From positions 2,790,001 through 2,854,000 of the forward strand of contig OX337232.1 of NCBI GenBank assembly GCA_946965045.2: a DNA stretch of 64,000 bases, in the 5' to 3' direction. Below the pieces are notes generated by a model. The model searched no databases. It was given only the letters and a program-made list of their open reading frames with translations, and had not been told where the DNA came from. The position numbers and the translations under genes are program-made. The DNA comes from Epithemia pelagica. Its lineage: Eukaryota > Bacillariophyta > Bacillariophyceae > Surirellales > Surirellaceae. Positions 49,486 through 60,995 of the stretch are shown here, piece by piece. Each line of letters starts with the position of its first letter. The stretch's first letter is position 1.

Positions 49486-50991
49486 ATGGGTCTGCTTCAC
49501 TGGAGTACAAGGATTCTATTCATGTGGTTCACCTGTTCGGTGACCACCTTTGCCTTTGAACCAAGTCAGGTTGGAGTGTCTTGGAAGCACCGCTCTCGAA
49601 TGCAACAACAACCCCCTTTTCGTCCAATCTTCCAATCGGCAGGTCCTCTCTTGGCGTCCAACGACATGGATCACCTGGCTTCGGAATGGGTCAATCTAAA
49701 CAAAGACTCGGATTCGTCCGATCCGTCTCCACCACCACCGGGCCCAACGCAAATGACGAGGCATAATTTGGTCCGTCAATCGGCCAATCCCTTGAAGCGA
49801 GGTACCACGACGCAACGACGACAATTGGGTACGACCCCTCAACCTCGCTTGATTCGAGCTTCGGCGACGGCGACGGCAACGACTGGCGAGGGACCTCAAA
49901 TTGCAACGCGATGGGACAGTGTCACTCGCCGGAGTCTGGCAGCCGATACGGGGACACGACGCTTGGCCTTGAACGAAGTGTTGCATTTGACACCCAATTT
50001 GGATCATCTTCCCCAAAAACAATCCAGTCGTCCCATTGCGGCCGATACGGGAACACGACGCATGCCCCTCAATGAAGTCAAGCAAATTGCGACACGGTGG
50101 GACAGTGTGCCACAAAAACAAAGCATTCGTCCCATTGCGGCCGACACTGGAACACGACGAATGCCCCTCAATGAAGTCAAGCAAATTTCGACGCGATGGG
50201 ACAGTGTCCCTCAGAAACAACGTCAACGTCCCATTGCCGCCGATACCGGTACACGACGCATGCCCCTCAATGAAGTCAAGCAAGTGGCCACGAAATGGGA
50301 CAGCGTTCCTTGGAAAAGTAGTAGTTCGTCGGTGAAACCACGAAGTGTTGCCGCCGATACCGGAACACGTCGCATGCCCCTCAATGAAGTTCAACAGATT
50401 TCCACTCGTTGGGACAGTGTGCCCCGTCGTCGGTCCAGTGCCACCGACACGGGGACCCGCCGCATGGCCCTCAATGAAGTCCGTCCCTCCAAGGTTCCTG
50501 CGATTACCTCCCAAAGCCGCAAAGTGATTGAATCCCATTCGGTGAATGCTCTCACGGCCGTACCGGACATGTCACAAGCATTGTATGACAAACGGAACCA
50601 ACAGGTTGTCGCAGCCGCAGAAGAATCGGCCGCTCAATCTCGATGGGGATCCTTGGAAACCGACAAGGCCGCCCAAGTATTGACGGGTGGAACCAATGTG
50701 GGAGCAGCTGCGCCACCACCACAAGTGTCTGTACCGCCTCCTGTGGGACCTGGTCATTTGGTGGTGGAAGATTCCTCCCCACCACCTTCCACATCGACAA
50801 GTATGGATCAGTTGGCATTGGAATGGAGTGCCCTCAACAAGGACCACGATGCACCATCAACCGCCGCCACCCCTCCTCCTCCTCCTTCACCAGCGACTCC
50901 CCCTCCTCCGCCACCTCCGTCGGCTGGTGGAACCACAATGGAACAATTGGCCAAGGAATGGGGTGCCATGAACAAGGATTCCGACAACTAA
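49486..50991 (+). CDS. Predicted plastid-targeted tandem-repeat protein, 501 aa
   Basis: The frame is open from a GTG at 49396, but ATG 49486 gives a good signal peptide (MGLLHWSTRILFMWFTCSVT) followed by TTFAFEP, resembling the diatom plastid cleavage motif with Phe at +1. Residues of about 135-330 contain six copies of a roughly 33-aa unit with core AADTGTRRMPLNEV and (A/S)TRWDSVP. A second repeat, MDxLAxEWxxLNKDxD, occurs once near residue 47 and twice at the C-terminus, the last forming the end of the protein. Pro-rich linkers (PPPPPSPATPPPPPPP) separate the latter. I do not recognise the family. It could bind or scaffold a plastid protein through the basic repeats (inference). Confidence 0.75.
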   Translation: MGLLHWSTRILFMWFTCSVTTFAFEPSQVGVSWKHRSRMQQQPPFRPIFQSAGPLLASNDMDHLASEWVNLNKDSDSSDPSPPPPGPTQMTRHNLVRQSANPLKRGTTTQRRQLGTTPQPRLIRASATATATTGEGPQIATRWDSVTRRSLAADTGTRRLALNEVLHLTPNLDHLPQKQSSRPIAADTGTRRMPLNEVKQIATRWDSVPQKQSIRPIAADTGTRRMPLNEVKQISTRWDSVPQKQRQRPIAADTGTRRMPLNEVKQVATKWDSVPWKSSSSSVKPRSVAADTGTRRMPLNEVQQISTRWDSVPRRRSSATDTGTRRMALNEVRPSKVPAITSQSRKVIESHSVNALTAVPDMSQALYDKRNQQVVAAAEESAAQSRWGSLETDKAAQVLTGGTNVGAAAPPPQVSVPPPVGPGHLVVEDSSPPPSTSTSMDQLALEWSALNKDHDAPSTAATPPPPPSPATPPPPPPPSAGGTTMEQLAKEWGAMNKDSDN

Positions 50992-51375
50992 GAAACGGGG
51001 AGATAGCTGAATGAGAGAGAACGAAGGAGTCCTTGTGTAATCCACATGTGTAAAAACAAAGAAAAAGAAAATGCGTTTTTTTTTGCAGAGAGGAGATGAT
51101 TCTACCGTCTCATGTTTGATTTGAGCTGTGCATGGTTTCTTGGGATGAGAGAATTCATGTAAGAAAACGAGAAGATGACGCGAGTTGTTTGGTTTCTTAT
51201 GTATCGTTCTGCATCGCATCTCTCACCTCTTGTATGCTCCCTGTATACACTCTCTAGGCATCCCCTCATTTCGTGTATTGCGCTGGTAGAAGACACCTCC
51301 GATCCTGTTCCATGATAGCTAGTATTGTGATGCCATAACTTGCGAAAAGAGGTATTAGGAGTGTTGAATTGTGTG
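50992..51375. other. Intergenic
   Basis: 3' UTR of the repeat protein and 5' region of the cupin gene; no gene seen. Confidence 0.4.
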
Positions 51376-52323
51376 ATGGACAAACCTCTAGCTAGACGTA
51401 TTCATGGCTCCATTCGTTTAGTTTCGAGGAGAATGGGCATAATGACTACCCCTGCTATTTCATCCTCTTCGATCAATGACGTCAGTCACGGATACCATGG
51501 ATTCAGGACTGGATCTTTCGTGTCTTTCTCTTGTTTCTGTCGTGTCAACACCATGACGAAACGACGGGCATCGACCGACTCAAGGAAAACAAGCATGCAG
51601 TACTCAGACAAGCTCACGAATGGTAACAGCCGTAGTTTGAGCCATACACTAGGTGGATTCGCCGGCCTTGTGGTTTTGTGTCTCTGTTTGACATGGTGTC
51701 AAACAGAGGCATTTCCTGTGCGTTGGACTTCAACAACAAGATCAGCAACTAGTGGTCCTATCCACCTGAAAAGTATTACTGGATTCCGGTCGTCTCTTCC
51801 ATCATCATCCATATTGTTCATGTCGTCGTCGTCCTTGCAAGAGCAACCCAGCAGTGATTTGGACGGTGAACCACAACATCCAGCCGTCGTCTCATGGCCT
51901 GACAAGTACAAGGAATGTGGAGGTCTGTTCGAGTACACACATCCAGACACCAAAGCGGCAACGACGACACCAACAGCAACATTGTCGCCTCAATTGACGG
52001 GTCCTCGTCCCTTGCATTCCGATTTTGTCGTGATTCGGGCCTCCCCCAAGGCCTTGGAGGATTTGGATGTGGAACATTGGCCCGTATGGACGACGGGAGA
52101 CAAACCCAAATGGGCCGTTGGCAACCGTGTCTCCGACAAAATCATGCCGTATGGAGAATTGAGCTTTGTTCTGCAAGGGTCCCTCGAAATACAACCCACG
52201 ACTGGGAACAAGGACGAACCGTCGGTATTGATTGAACCTGGACACTTGGTCACCTTCCCACCGGGGTTTCAAGCATCGTGGACCGTAAAGGAAGAACTGA
52301 CATGGAAATATTATCTCTATTGA
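51376..52323 (+). CDS. Cupin-domain protein, probably plastid-targeted
   Basis: The C-terminal domain matches the small cupin_3 fold found in ureidoglycine aminohydrolase-like proteins: LDVEHWPVWTTGDKPKWAVG, KIMPYGELSFVLQGSLEI, LIEPGHLVTFPPGFQASWTV and WKYYLY. In canonical enzymes metal ligands come from His/Glu in these strands; here one Glu (GELSF) is evident, so catalysis is uncertain. In-frame ATGs occur at 51376, 51553 and 51595. The last gives MQYSDKLTNG then a hydrophobic helix (LGGFAGLVVLCLCLTWC) and TEAFPVRW, which resembles a diatom plastid signal/transit junction, so a start at 51553 or 51595 is plausible. A Ser-rich linker precedes the cupin. Confidence 0.75.
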   Translation: MDKPLARRIHGSIRLVSRRMGIMTTPAISSSSINDVSHGYHGFRTGSFVSFSCFCRVNTMTKRRASTDSRKTSMQYSDKLTNGNSRSLSHTLGGFAGLVVLCLCLTWCQTEAFPVRWTSTTRSATSGPIHLKSITGFRSSLPSSSILFMSSSSLQEQPSSDLDGEPQHPAVVSWPDKYKECGGLFEYTHPDTKAATTTPTATLSPQLTGPRPLHSDFVVIRASPKALEDLDVEHWPVWTTGDKPKWAVGNRVSDKIMPYGELSFVLQGSLEIQPTTGNKDEPSVLIEPGHLVTFPPGFQASWTVKEELTWKYYLY

Positions 52324-52609
52324 TGATTGTTCTGGTGAAAGGCAAACCGCAAGCCACAAATCGCTTGATGATGTTTCGGTCTGAAAGTCTTATTATGTAG
52401 GCACAACTTCAGTCATGTTGAGTTCTTGACATGCTCCACCTGCGTTTGGGCGACAGAGAAAGATGCCAAGCAAAACATAGCTTTAATAAGAGTGGCAATA
52501 GTTAACTACACCTCATAATATAGACACATGAACAAGGTCAGAGGTCTTGGAACTGCGAAGCAATAACGGTAACTCTCAATAGACAGGCTACATATCAAGC
52601 AACTGATCC

Positions 52610-55600
52610 TCATGTGAAGAGTGCTTTCATATCATCCACAGAAAGAGCTTTGAGCGACCCTGCATCACGTCCGACCGTACCATCAAACACGAGGCGCTTC
52701 TTTTCTTGGAGATGTAACACACGTTCTTCTACCGTGCCCTCACAAATGTACCGCGTGGCGCGAATGGGGCGGTACTGCCCCAGTCGATGAGTACGGTCAA
52801 TGGCTTGCATTTCCGCCGCAGGGTTCCACCAATTGTCGACCAAAAACACTTCGCTGGCGACCGTCAAGTTCAGTGCCACACCACCTGCCTTAAGCGACAT
52901 GAGAAGAACGCGGACATTGCTGTCCTCACGGAATTCTCGAATCGCCTGATCTCGACTCTTAATATCCATGCCTCCGTGAAGAATTCGGACACCCAATCCC
53001 ATATGGTTGAGACACGGGTCACTGTGCAATCGCCATCGAATGAGATCCAACATGTTGACAAACTGTGAAAACACAAGGGCTTTGCTACCGGGGCGTTTCT
53101 GTCGCATTTGAATCAAATCTTGAACAAAGACTTCAATTTTGGATGATGTCGCAAACTCGGCCAGATTAATTCGTCTCAAGATCGATCCGGACTGAACGTG
53201 TGACAAAGTCTTTAGCGCCGGTACTGTGGAAGAGTCGATCGATACGGCTGGTGTAGTCACGTCCTGACAAACAGGCTTTTGATTCAAATCAATGGCGAAC
53301 GGTCTGGCACAACTAGGACACGGTGTGCTTTCGCCTCCAGCAGCACCAATGTATTCCTCCACACAACTTTGACAAAAAGCAGACTGACAACAGGAACTCA
53401 CTATTCGATTCATGGGTGGTTCATGGCAGATATCACAATCAATCGAACCATTTGCAACCGCAGGACCAGGCGGTGCCAATCCCTTGATCTTTGCATTCTT
53501 GCTATAAACAATCAAATATGGGTGATCCACGGCTTGTCGCATTTTGGTGAGAAGATCCTGTGACAAACGAGAAATATGAGTTGCGTTTCAACATTCAGGA
53601 AAGACGAGGTGGCATCAACTTACAAAGATGTGAGCGTAGTTGTTAAGAAGAGTACCCTCTGCCACGTAGTCGTCGAAGCTCGCCCTCGTTTGCGTATAAA
53701 GAGAATTGTAAAAGTCCTCCTCAATCGGATGAAGTCGTAGCTTTCGGATTGAAACGATTCGAGGCGGTAAATTCATATCCTCCGCTCTGGTTTCTTTCGT
53801 GCGTCGTAAAAGACACTTATCCAGGACTTCATTCTTAAGCTTGAACATGGCTTGTCTCCCATCGCCGGAGTAGCCTTCGCGCTGAATCACATTGAGAATG
53901 TATCTATTAAAATGTGAATAATGCGAGAAGGCTCGGTGACCACAATCCTAAACGGAATACAAAGGAATACATAGAGATATGAGAGGAAGTCGGATCATCA
54001 TGTCGTGATAAGACAGCGCGAAAGCGATCTTACCTTGCATATTCCCTCTTTCATGCGATAGTGAACACTCTTACAATCGCAGCCTTTCATCCGGCAGAAG
54101 TAGTGGGCCATTGGATCGATCCGAAGAAAGCGAATCAGACTGTATAATTCTCCCACACGATTCTGAAGCGGAGTACCACTGCAGCACCACCGATGAACCG
54201 CCGTCAGCGAGAAGGCAGCTGCTGCGGTTTGACTGGATCTCGTTTTGATAAAGTGTGCCTACGAGAAGTGCGAATTAGAAGGTAGTCGATATCAGGAGTC
54301 TGAGATCAATGGTCAACTCACCTCATCAAGTACAACCCTCCACCAACAGAATGAATGCAAAACACTGAACTGAGCTCCTGACATGGCTTCCTCGGCTGGA
54401 AACAGGGGTGAGAGAACGTCTCTGAAACAACTTTGATATATCACAGCTCATTCGTACCTAGTTCGTTCATATCAATGCCATCAAGCGGGTCATCATCTTC
54501 ACCACTGTTATCACTATCATCGTCATCACTATCACTTGGCTTCTTTCCTTTTCCTTTCCCCTTCGTTTTCTTTTTTTGAGGTTTACCTCCCTTGCCCTTA
54601 CCCTTACCCTTCTTCGCCAATTTTGTTTTCGCCAGTGCCTTTCTTTGCTTCTCTGTGGCTCTCTGAACAGGATCATCTGAAGGAGGCGTCAGAGCATACT
54701 TCAAGTACCACAGGAAACACGGAATCTCAACTTGCACATACCTATTTCATCAGTTTCAGTACCATCATCATCACTATCAGCTGTATCACTTTGTATCTTT
54801 CCTTTTGCCTTTCCTTTCTTTTTCCCGCCTTTGGTCTTTTGCTTGCCCTTGGTCTTAGCAAGTGCCTTTCTTTGCTTTTCTTTGGCTCTTTCAACAGGAT
54901 CATCGCGTCCTTTCGTTTTGCCACTGGCGACACTCTTCTTCGTCGCTTTCGTGGGCTTGATTGTCCTTGTAAGGGAGGCCAGTGGAACTTCATCTTCACT
55001 CTCATCTGAGGATTCTGTTCCTGAACGAGATGACTCTTCATCATTATCGTCTCCACCACCATAACTGCTGTCATCGTCGCTCTCTTCTGTACGTCTTTTG
55101 CCACGCTCGTTGGATCCCCATTCCTTCACCGAGGCGGTTACTTTTGATGATGCTTTCTTCGCCGCTCTTCGAGAGGGTCTCTCTCCGCTGGAAGCCAAAT
55201 CAGTCGTTTCATCAATAGATAAGTCCGATTCAGAATCATTAAGTACCAATTTCTTTCGCTTCTTTGTATCAGTTTTGGCCACGGTCTTGGTGTCACCCTT
55301 TTTGGACTTTGTGCTTTTGCTATTTTTACCACCTGACGTACGCATGACTCGAGGGCCAGAAGGAGCTCTTTGTTCCGACGCCCTTCGCTGTCTTGCTTGA
55401 GCTTCTGTCCGTTGAGCCCCTTCCCCACAGAAATACTTGAGATGAACACGAAGCTTGTCAATCTTGAATTTGCCACCACAGTTGGGACAAGTCACTGAAT
55501 GAAAACAAATGTGAGGAGGGGCCAGAATAAAACAAATGAGTGCATTCGACTTTCTGTCGTACCTTTATTGGGGGAGATCATCTTTCGAAAGTCTTGCTCC

Positions 55601-57326
55601 AAGCACTGATAGGTCGTCAACACAACGTCATATTTACGCATAATTTCGGGCGTCATACTGGACCGATTTGGTCCATGATAAACACCGACGGTAAAGGTGG
55701 ATTCCTCTGTAAACTTTTCAATTTCCGATTTCCACTGAAGTAGAGCAATAACAGGACAAACGACAAGTGTTCCGGCTCTTCCGCCTGGAATGTTTTTCTT
55801 ACGTGGGAGCATTTTCTTGGGTATCTCATTCATTTTCATTTCGTGCTGCCATTCTTCCAGGGCTTGCTTCCACAGGGACTGTTCTCTCACGCGAGCTTCA
55901 AAGTCATGGGCATCCGGGGCGTGCTTGGATCCAACAGGACAATGCTGTAGAAGCGGCCGATTATCGCACATGGTTGCAATCGTTTGAACCGTTTTGCCCT
56001 GAAACAGAATATTAGTGCACTAGCTCCGAAAAATTTCAACGACGCATCTTTTCTACTTACCATTCCCATTTCATCGGCTAGCATGCCTCCGCGGCAAGCC
56101 CCCTCCTCTCCCGCTGCATCATTTACTTCTTGGTGTCGCATCCAGGAGAATCCCTCTACTTGAAAGGGCAAAAGATTCGCCGTCAAACCAGGTGGAGTAG
56201 GTCTCATTTCTCCCGAAAACGATGTTTGTACCAATTCATCGGGTTGGAGTTCCTTCTCTTCATCTTCTCGTTCCAGGGCAGCTTCTGCCACGCGGTCTTT
56301 GAGCTTTTGCAGATCGGCAGCCTTTAAGCGCTGCCAACCACGCACATCTCGTGCCCTTTGGATCGAATCGTCAAAGGGGGCGCACTGTAAATGGCGATAG
56401 ACAATAAAGCCTCGTTGTCCTCGAAACAGGGGACGATGACTCACACGAATATCACCCTTGAGAATGGTATTATCACACCGACGACAGACCGCCCGACCCG
56501 TGGGGGAATATTCGACAACAAACGGAAAATCGTCCGAATCGGAATCCTCGCTCTCTTGGTTATTTTGGGACTCTTGTTCGTTGGGTAATGCAACCGGTTG
56601 AACTTGTGGCTGTTCCTGAGCGGGCTGAACGGCAGTTCGCCCGATAGATCCTCGGCGAGTCGGTTCGCCCACATCCTCCTCATCCTCTGAACTAACTTGT
56701 CTTTTGGATACTTCCACTTTGCCTTTCTTGGAAGATGTGGGGCTCTGTTCCAGGCGTCGTTTGGAGGAACCCTGTGGCTTTGCTGAAAAAGCTTCATCGG
56801 AGGCGGTTTCTTCTTCTTGGAGTGGATGCGGAGAGGGAGTGACGGTAGAGCATTCTCGGCAAAAGTCGTTCATGATCATATCGTCCACAATCGCCGACCT
56901 GTCCTTCTTAGACAAAGTTGGTTTGACCTTTTTGGGATTTTTTGCCGAGGCGGATGCTGAATCCTTTCCATTCCTTGAAGAAGAGGACGAAGCGCCGCGC
57001 GACGATCGCCGCTTTCGTTGTCCTCCCAAAGCCTCGTTCTTCTTCTTCTCGTCGTCGTCAACCAACGCGCGAAGCTTTTCCGGATCACAAACTTCTCGAA
57101 TCTTGGACACATGAAACTTTACAAGAACACCATCGTTGCGAGCTTCCTTGTTTGTTGTTTCGTCGGCCGTTCTCGAAGAATCCTCGCTCTCATCACTGTC
57201 CGGGGTCCAGGACACATTGGTTTCCAATACCGTGGCCGGTTCTTCATGTACATTTCCAGTCAACACCCAGACCACATCGCCCGTCGAAAACGAAGTTTCT
57301 TCCTGTTCTGCTCTGGTTGCTGCCAT
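52610..57326 (-). CDS. RAD16: RAD16-like SNF2 helicase with RING and PARP-type zinc finger, 1422 aa, eight exons
   Basis: Exons: 57326..56061, 55998..55563, 55494..54742, 54676..54458, 54419..54322, 54258..54034, 53947..53624, 53557..52610; total 4269 nt, in frame. The fourth intron would be only 38 bp, the least certain junction. Order of domains: Tudor/SH3-like segment (GDVVWVLTG, 15-80), PARP-type finger (269-347; C281, C284, H312, C315), helicase motif I DEMGMGKT formed across intron 1, a CPNCGGKF ... HLKYFCG finger typical of RAD16 relatives, a Lys/Asp-rich insert, DEAH (GAG|GCACAC across intron 5), SGTPLQN, a RING finger (CDICHEPP ... CPSCARPF) and motif VI AIDRTHRLGQ. The family acts in global-genome nucleotide excision repair and chromatin ubiquitination. 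Confidence 0.9.
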
Positions 57327-57947
57327 GGTGGTGGAGTCCCCCGCCGCACCGCGGCTGATTCAATGATGAACTTGATTCCGAGAGAAAAATGTGTGTTTGT
57401 GTGCGGTGGTCGATCCCCGATGGGGGAACAACGAAGAAATGTGCCCTTTGATTCACTGACCACGACCAATGACAAAGGCGCTACGCAGGCTATGAGCTAT
57501 GAGCGGTAACGATGGTGGAGTCTCCTCCTCTCTAGTAATAAAACCTACCGGTGAAACCATAAGATATCTGTTTTAGGGAATGATTTGTCAAACTGACAAG
57601 GGCTAGGTTAGGACTGTGCAAGACCAGAGTGGAGAAAAGAGGGAGCATTTGTTCCACGGCGGGTGTCATTTCGAATGCCACCTCCACTACACCAGTAGTA
57701 TAGAGAGGGTGGATGCAAACCACGGCGGCGGCAAGGCCCTTGTATCGTATTACATAGGCGGACCATAACCATACTGCCACTGGGGTGATGAGGAAGATGA
57801 GGAAATTGGGTGGTGGTGGTTGTTCGGTGGACCCATTCTGTGTTTTATTAACACAAGGCTGGAACAACCAAAGGACCAAATGGTGGAGGGGAAAACGAAA
57901 CCAACTGCTGGTTCTATCCGTAATACCTGGTATCTCTGGTGTTCTCT
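57327..57947. other. Intergenic with a weak hydrophobic frame
   Basis: The minus-strand frame 57532-57879 is rich in hydrophobic residues (FLIFLITPVAVWLWSAYVI) but has no ATG before MTPAVEQ and no clear splice acceptor. I do not call it a gene. Confidence 0.3.
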
Positions 57948-60227
57948 CTATCGGCGTTCGAGAAAGACTTGATAGCGTTTTTTGGGTTTGGGGTGTGTTG
58001 GTGGTGACTCTTCTTCGTTGTGGGTATGATTTGTGGTATTGGTTGGCCGTGTTTCACCGTGTCCCTTCTTGTGGTGGTTCCTGGTCCGTGCCCAAGACTC
58101 TGCGATCCTCTGATACCGTCTCTTGGGTTTCTTGTTTGAAGAACGAGCGCTGCGGATAGTTTCCGTTGGTGTTGGTTCATTCCATGTCGAATGGATTCTA
58201 GGGCTGGTTCGGTTGACGTCGTTGACCCCTGTTTGTGGCTTCCAAATCGCGCAATAATACTCTGGAGGAGGAGGAGTATCAACATCCATCCAATCACCAT
58301 ACTCTTCTCCATATACAGCCTTCCAACGACTTTGAGTATGGTTCCTGCAAAACCACCAGTGTGGCATATTGTCTACCGAACGATCGTATACCGAGTCGTC
58401 ATGCACCAATGCCAATCCTCCTCGAAAGACCTTGCAATCATGGTTGTACTGTTCCATGCCCATGAGAATATGCGTTTGCCAGATCAAGGCAATCTGGTAC
58501 GTGGGAATCAAGGGTCGACGAGAACGGAATGCCTGGTAGGGTGACGACGAATCTGGAATGGAACTCAGAGCGACAAATTTCGTGTACTGCGAAACACCGT
58601 CTCGTAAAAAAGTCTAATGTCGAAACACGGGCTTTGCAATGTACCATAAAAAGTTGCGGTGCCGTTTGGTGCAGGCTACCAAATCGTCGATTGTCAATGA
58701 CCCGCTGCAAGTGTCCTTGGAGAATGAGTTGACATCCTCACTGGTATGGACAGTTTTTGGAGATTCGACAAAGTCAAAGGGTGCCTCACAATCAAGGATC
58801 CGGCCAAACCGTTTGTGACAATACGCTTGGTAGCGGTCTGGTGCCAGTCGATGACAATGCCACAACCAAGCAATATCGGGTGGAGGAATCAAAGGTTTAT
58901 TGGATCGGTCCTTCTGGTCGACCAAAGGAAGCCAGTAATTGAGATAGCGATCCAAGGCATGATCCGAAAGGTCTTGCAGTGTAACGCCAGTGGTATGAAG
59001 ACGCTGCAAAAAGTCAATGTATTTCAAAGCGTTGTGGACCAAGTCGGATTCCAGCCAGGGAGGAGACGAACCAGCCATGATTCGAATCCGAGCCGCGTTG
59101 TCCATATCCACACTGTTCTCAAGGTCGTTAGAGCATGCAACGTTTTGCTCGTCTCGTGAGTCATGGACTGTTGTCCCAGGGCAAGGTTTGTCGTGGTGGT
59201 GGTGATTGGTAAGGTTCCTGGACCGTGCACGGCGCCGCGGCATCCAGGAGCAACGATAATAGTCGGCCGGGGGAGACCTCCGCTCCATGTCTTGGTCTAC
59301 CCCATAGTCTTCGCCATAGATGGCCATCCAATGGCGTCGCGTGTCGTGGACAGACTTTGACCAGTGAGATTTGCTAGTGGCGCAACGATCGTAAACCAAA
59401 TCGTCCGGAACCGTTTGGTTGGATGCGCCTCGTTGAAGGATGCCGCAAGCACGATTGTATTGTGCAATCCCAATCAACATGTGCGTGTTCCAAATCAAGA
59501 GAATTGGATACGTGGGGACCAGAGGTGATTGGATGCTGGAACTCATGGCCACAAACTTTTTGTACTGCAAAACGGCATCTCGTACAACGTCCGTCTCCTT
59601 GTCCGGATCAATGGCTTGTCGAATGTGCCATAAAAAGTCCCGGTGTCGCCTTGTCGCAGTGATCAACTCGTTTGATTCCAAGGGGTATCTCGAAGCCTCG
59701 TCGACAGACCATGAGGTGTTGTCCGTGACGCTACTGTTGGAGGCGAAAAAGGGTTCGTAGGGATAGGTATTCCACCAAAAATCCCGCGCCAGATTGTTGT
59801 GCACTGTTTCTTGGACAACAAAATCAAAGGGCGCCTGGCATTCCAGAATGCGTCCAAATTGAGTTTGACAATAGGCCTCGTAACGGTGCAGGGCCAATCG
59901 ATGACAATGCCACAACCAGGCAATGTCTGCGGGAGGAATCAGGACTTGATCGGATGGATACTTGGCAACCAAGGGAAGCCAGTAATTGAGATACCGGCAC
60001 ATGGTGTGATGCGTAGGGTCCTGGAGTGTCACACCAGACGCATGCAGACGGTGCAAAAAGCCAATGTAGTTCAAGGTATGGGTGACCAACTCCGACTCGA
60101 TCCAGGGAGGAGACCATTCCGCGACAATTCGAACCCTGGCCGCTTTGTCCATGTCAACATTGCTCGGAAGAGGGTTGTCCATGGTTTCGTTTTCAAATCG
60201 ATTGTTGTTCAGGGTTGTTTTCGTCAT
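57948..60227 (-). pseudogene. GRDP-like two-domain protein, interrupted by one in-frame TAG
   Basis: From ATG 60227 (MTKTTLNNNRF) the protein has two tandem copies of the glycine-rich-domain-protein-like (GRDP/DUF1399) module. Each starts VDMD(K/N)AAR(V/I)RI, contains IPP(A/P)DIAWLWHCHRLA and ends with (V/I)PTY ... LIWxTHxL. The second copy is cut by TAG 58614-58616 after KPVFRH. The same frame then continues, without shift, through TFLRDGVSQYTKFVALSS and IPTYQIALIWQTHILM to a stop at 57948, matching the first copy's QYKKFVAMSS and VPTYPILLIWNTHMLI. So a single nonsense codon separates 537 codons from about 222 more. C-terminal tail basic and His/Pro-rich. Function of the family outside plants is unclear. 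Confidence 0.75.
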
Positions 60228-60417
60228 TGTCTTGTGCTATACATTGAGAGTTTGGGTTGTGTGGTTCGTATGGTCGGCGGTCTAAGGGTTCGCGTTTGGA
60301 AAGGAAATGAGAACCACCATGACACGGTGGACAGAATGGCTGGATGTCGTCGCGTTTCTCGCAGCATGAATATTCTGCCATTGAAAGCAAGACGAAAACC
60401 AAAATCCATTTCATCAT
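60193..60417 (-). CDS. Possible small secreted Cys-containing protein, 74 aa
   Basis: MMKWILVFVLLSMAEYSCCE looks like a signal peptide followed by CC and CPPC. Its 3' end overlaps the GRDP-like start by 35 nt on the same strand in another frame. It may be real, a uORF, or chance. Confidence 0.25.
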   Translation of the reverse strand: MMKWILVFVLLSMAEYSCCEKRDDIQPFCPPCHGGSHFLSKREPLDRRPYEPHNPNSQCIAQDNDENNPEQQSI

Positions 60418-60840
60418 TCATGCAGCATGAACTTGTTGTATCGTGCAGTCTCCAGCTTGTTTCGTCCAGTTGGCCATGGGGCTTGCCCTTTTGTGTTTGA
60501 TGAGTAGTGTAGTATTCGATGGATCGTAGGGTGTTCCACATCGCCCGACTCGTACACGCATGCCCAGCACACAGGGCGATCTGCGATTGCAGAGACAATG
60601 ATGAGGTGGTTTGATTCTGGATGGAAACAACGAGCCATGGACCAAGAATTGTTTGGGTTCTGTCCTCTGGTTGGCGTGGATTGTCGCGACATGCGGCGGT
60701 TCTCACAGAGAGAGAGAGATGCCCTCCGGCGTCCCGAACGAAAAACACTGGAACCAAAAAGAATAGTTTCTCATGCGGCCAGAATGTCAACTCTTCCCGT
60801 CTTGCAATCTTTGCGATAGACGCTGTCGTTTCCGCCTTTT
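60418..60840. other. Intergenic
   Basis: Spacer between the kelch gene stop and the upstream region of the GRDP-like gene; short overlapping frames only. Confidence 0.35.
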
Positions 60841-60954
60841 CTAGTAGTACAAGGGCAACTCGATTGTTTCAATGGTGGCAATCGGTGTGGGCACCCACCA
60901 CCCATTGCTGTTGATGCCACCCAGGACCATGAGATGCATCGTCGTCGTCTTCTT

Positions 60955-60995
<41 letters not shown>

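Noticed and set aside
57532-57879. Hydrophobic minus-strand frame, 115 codons from TTG
   Set aside because: No ATG near its start and no convincing splice acceptor. It could be a missed exon but cannot be supported.
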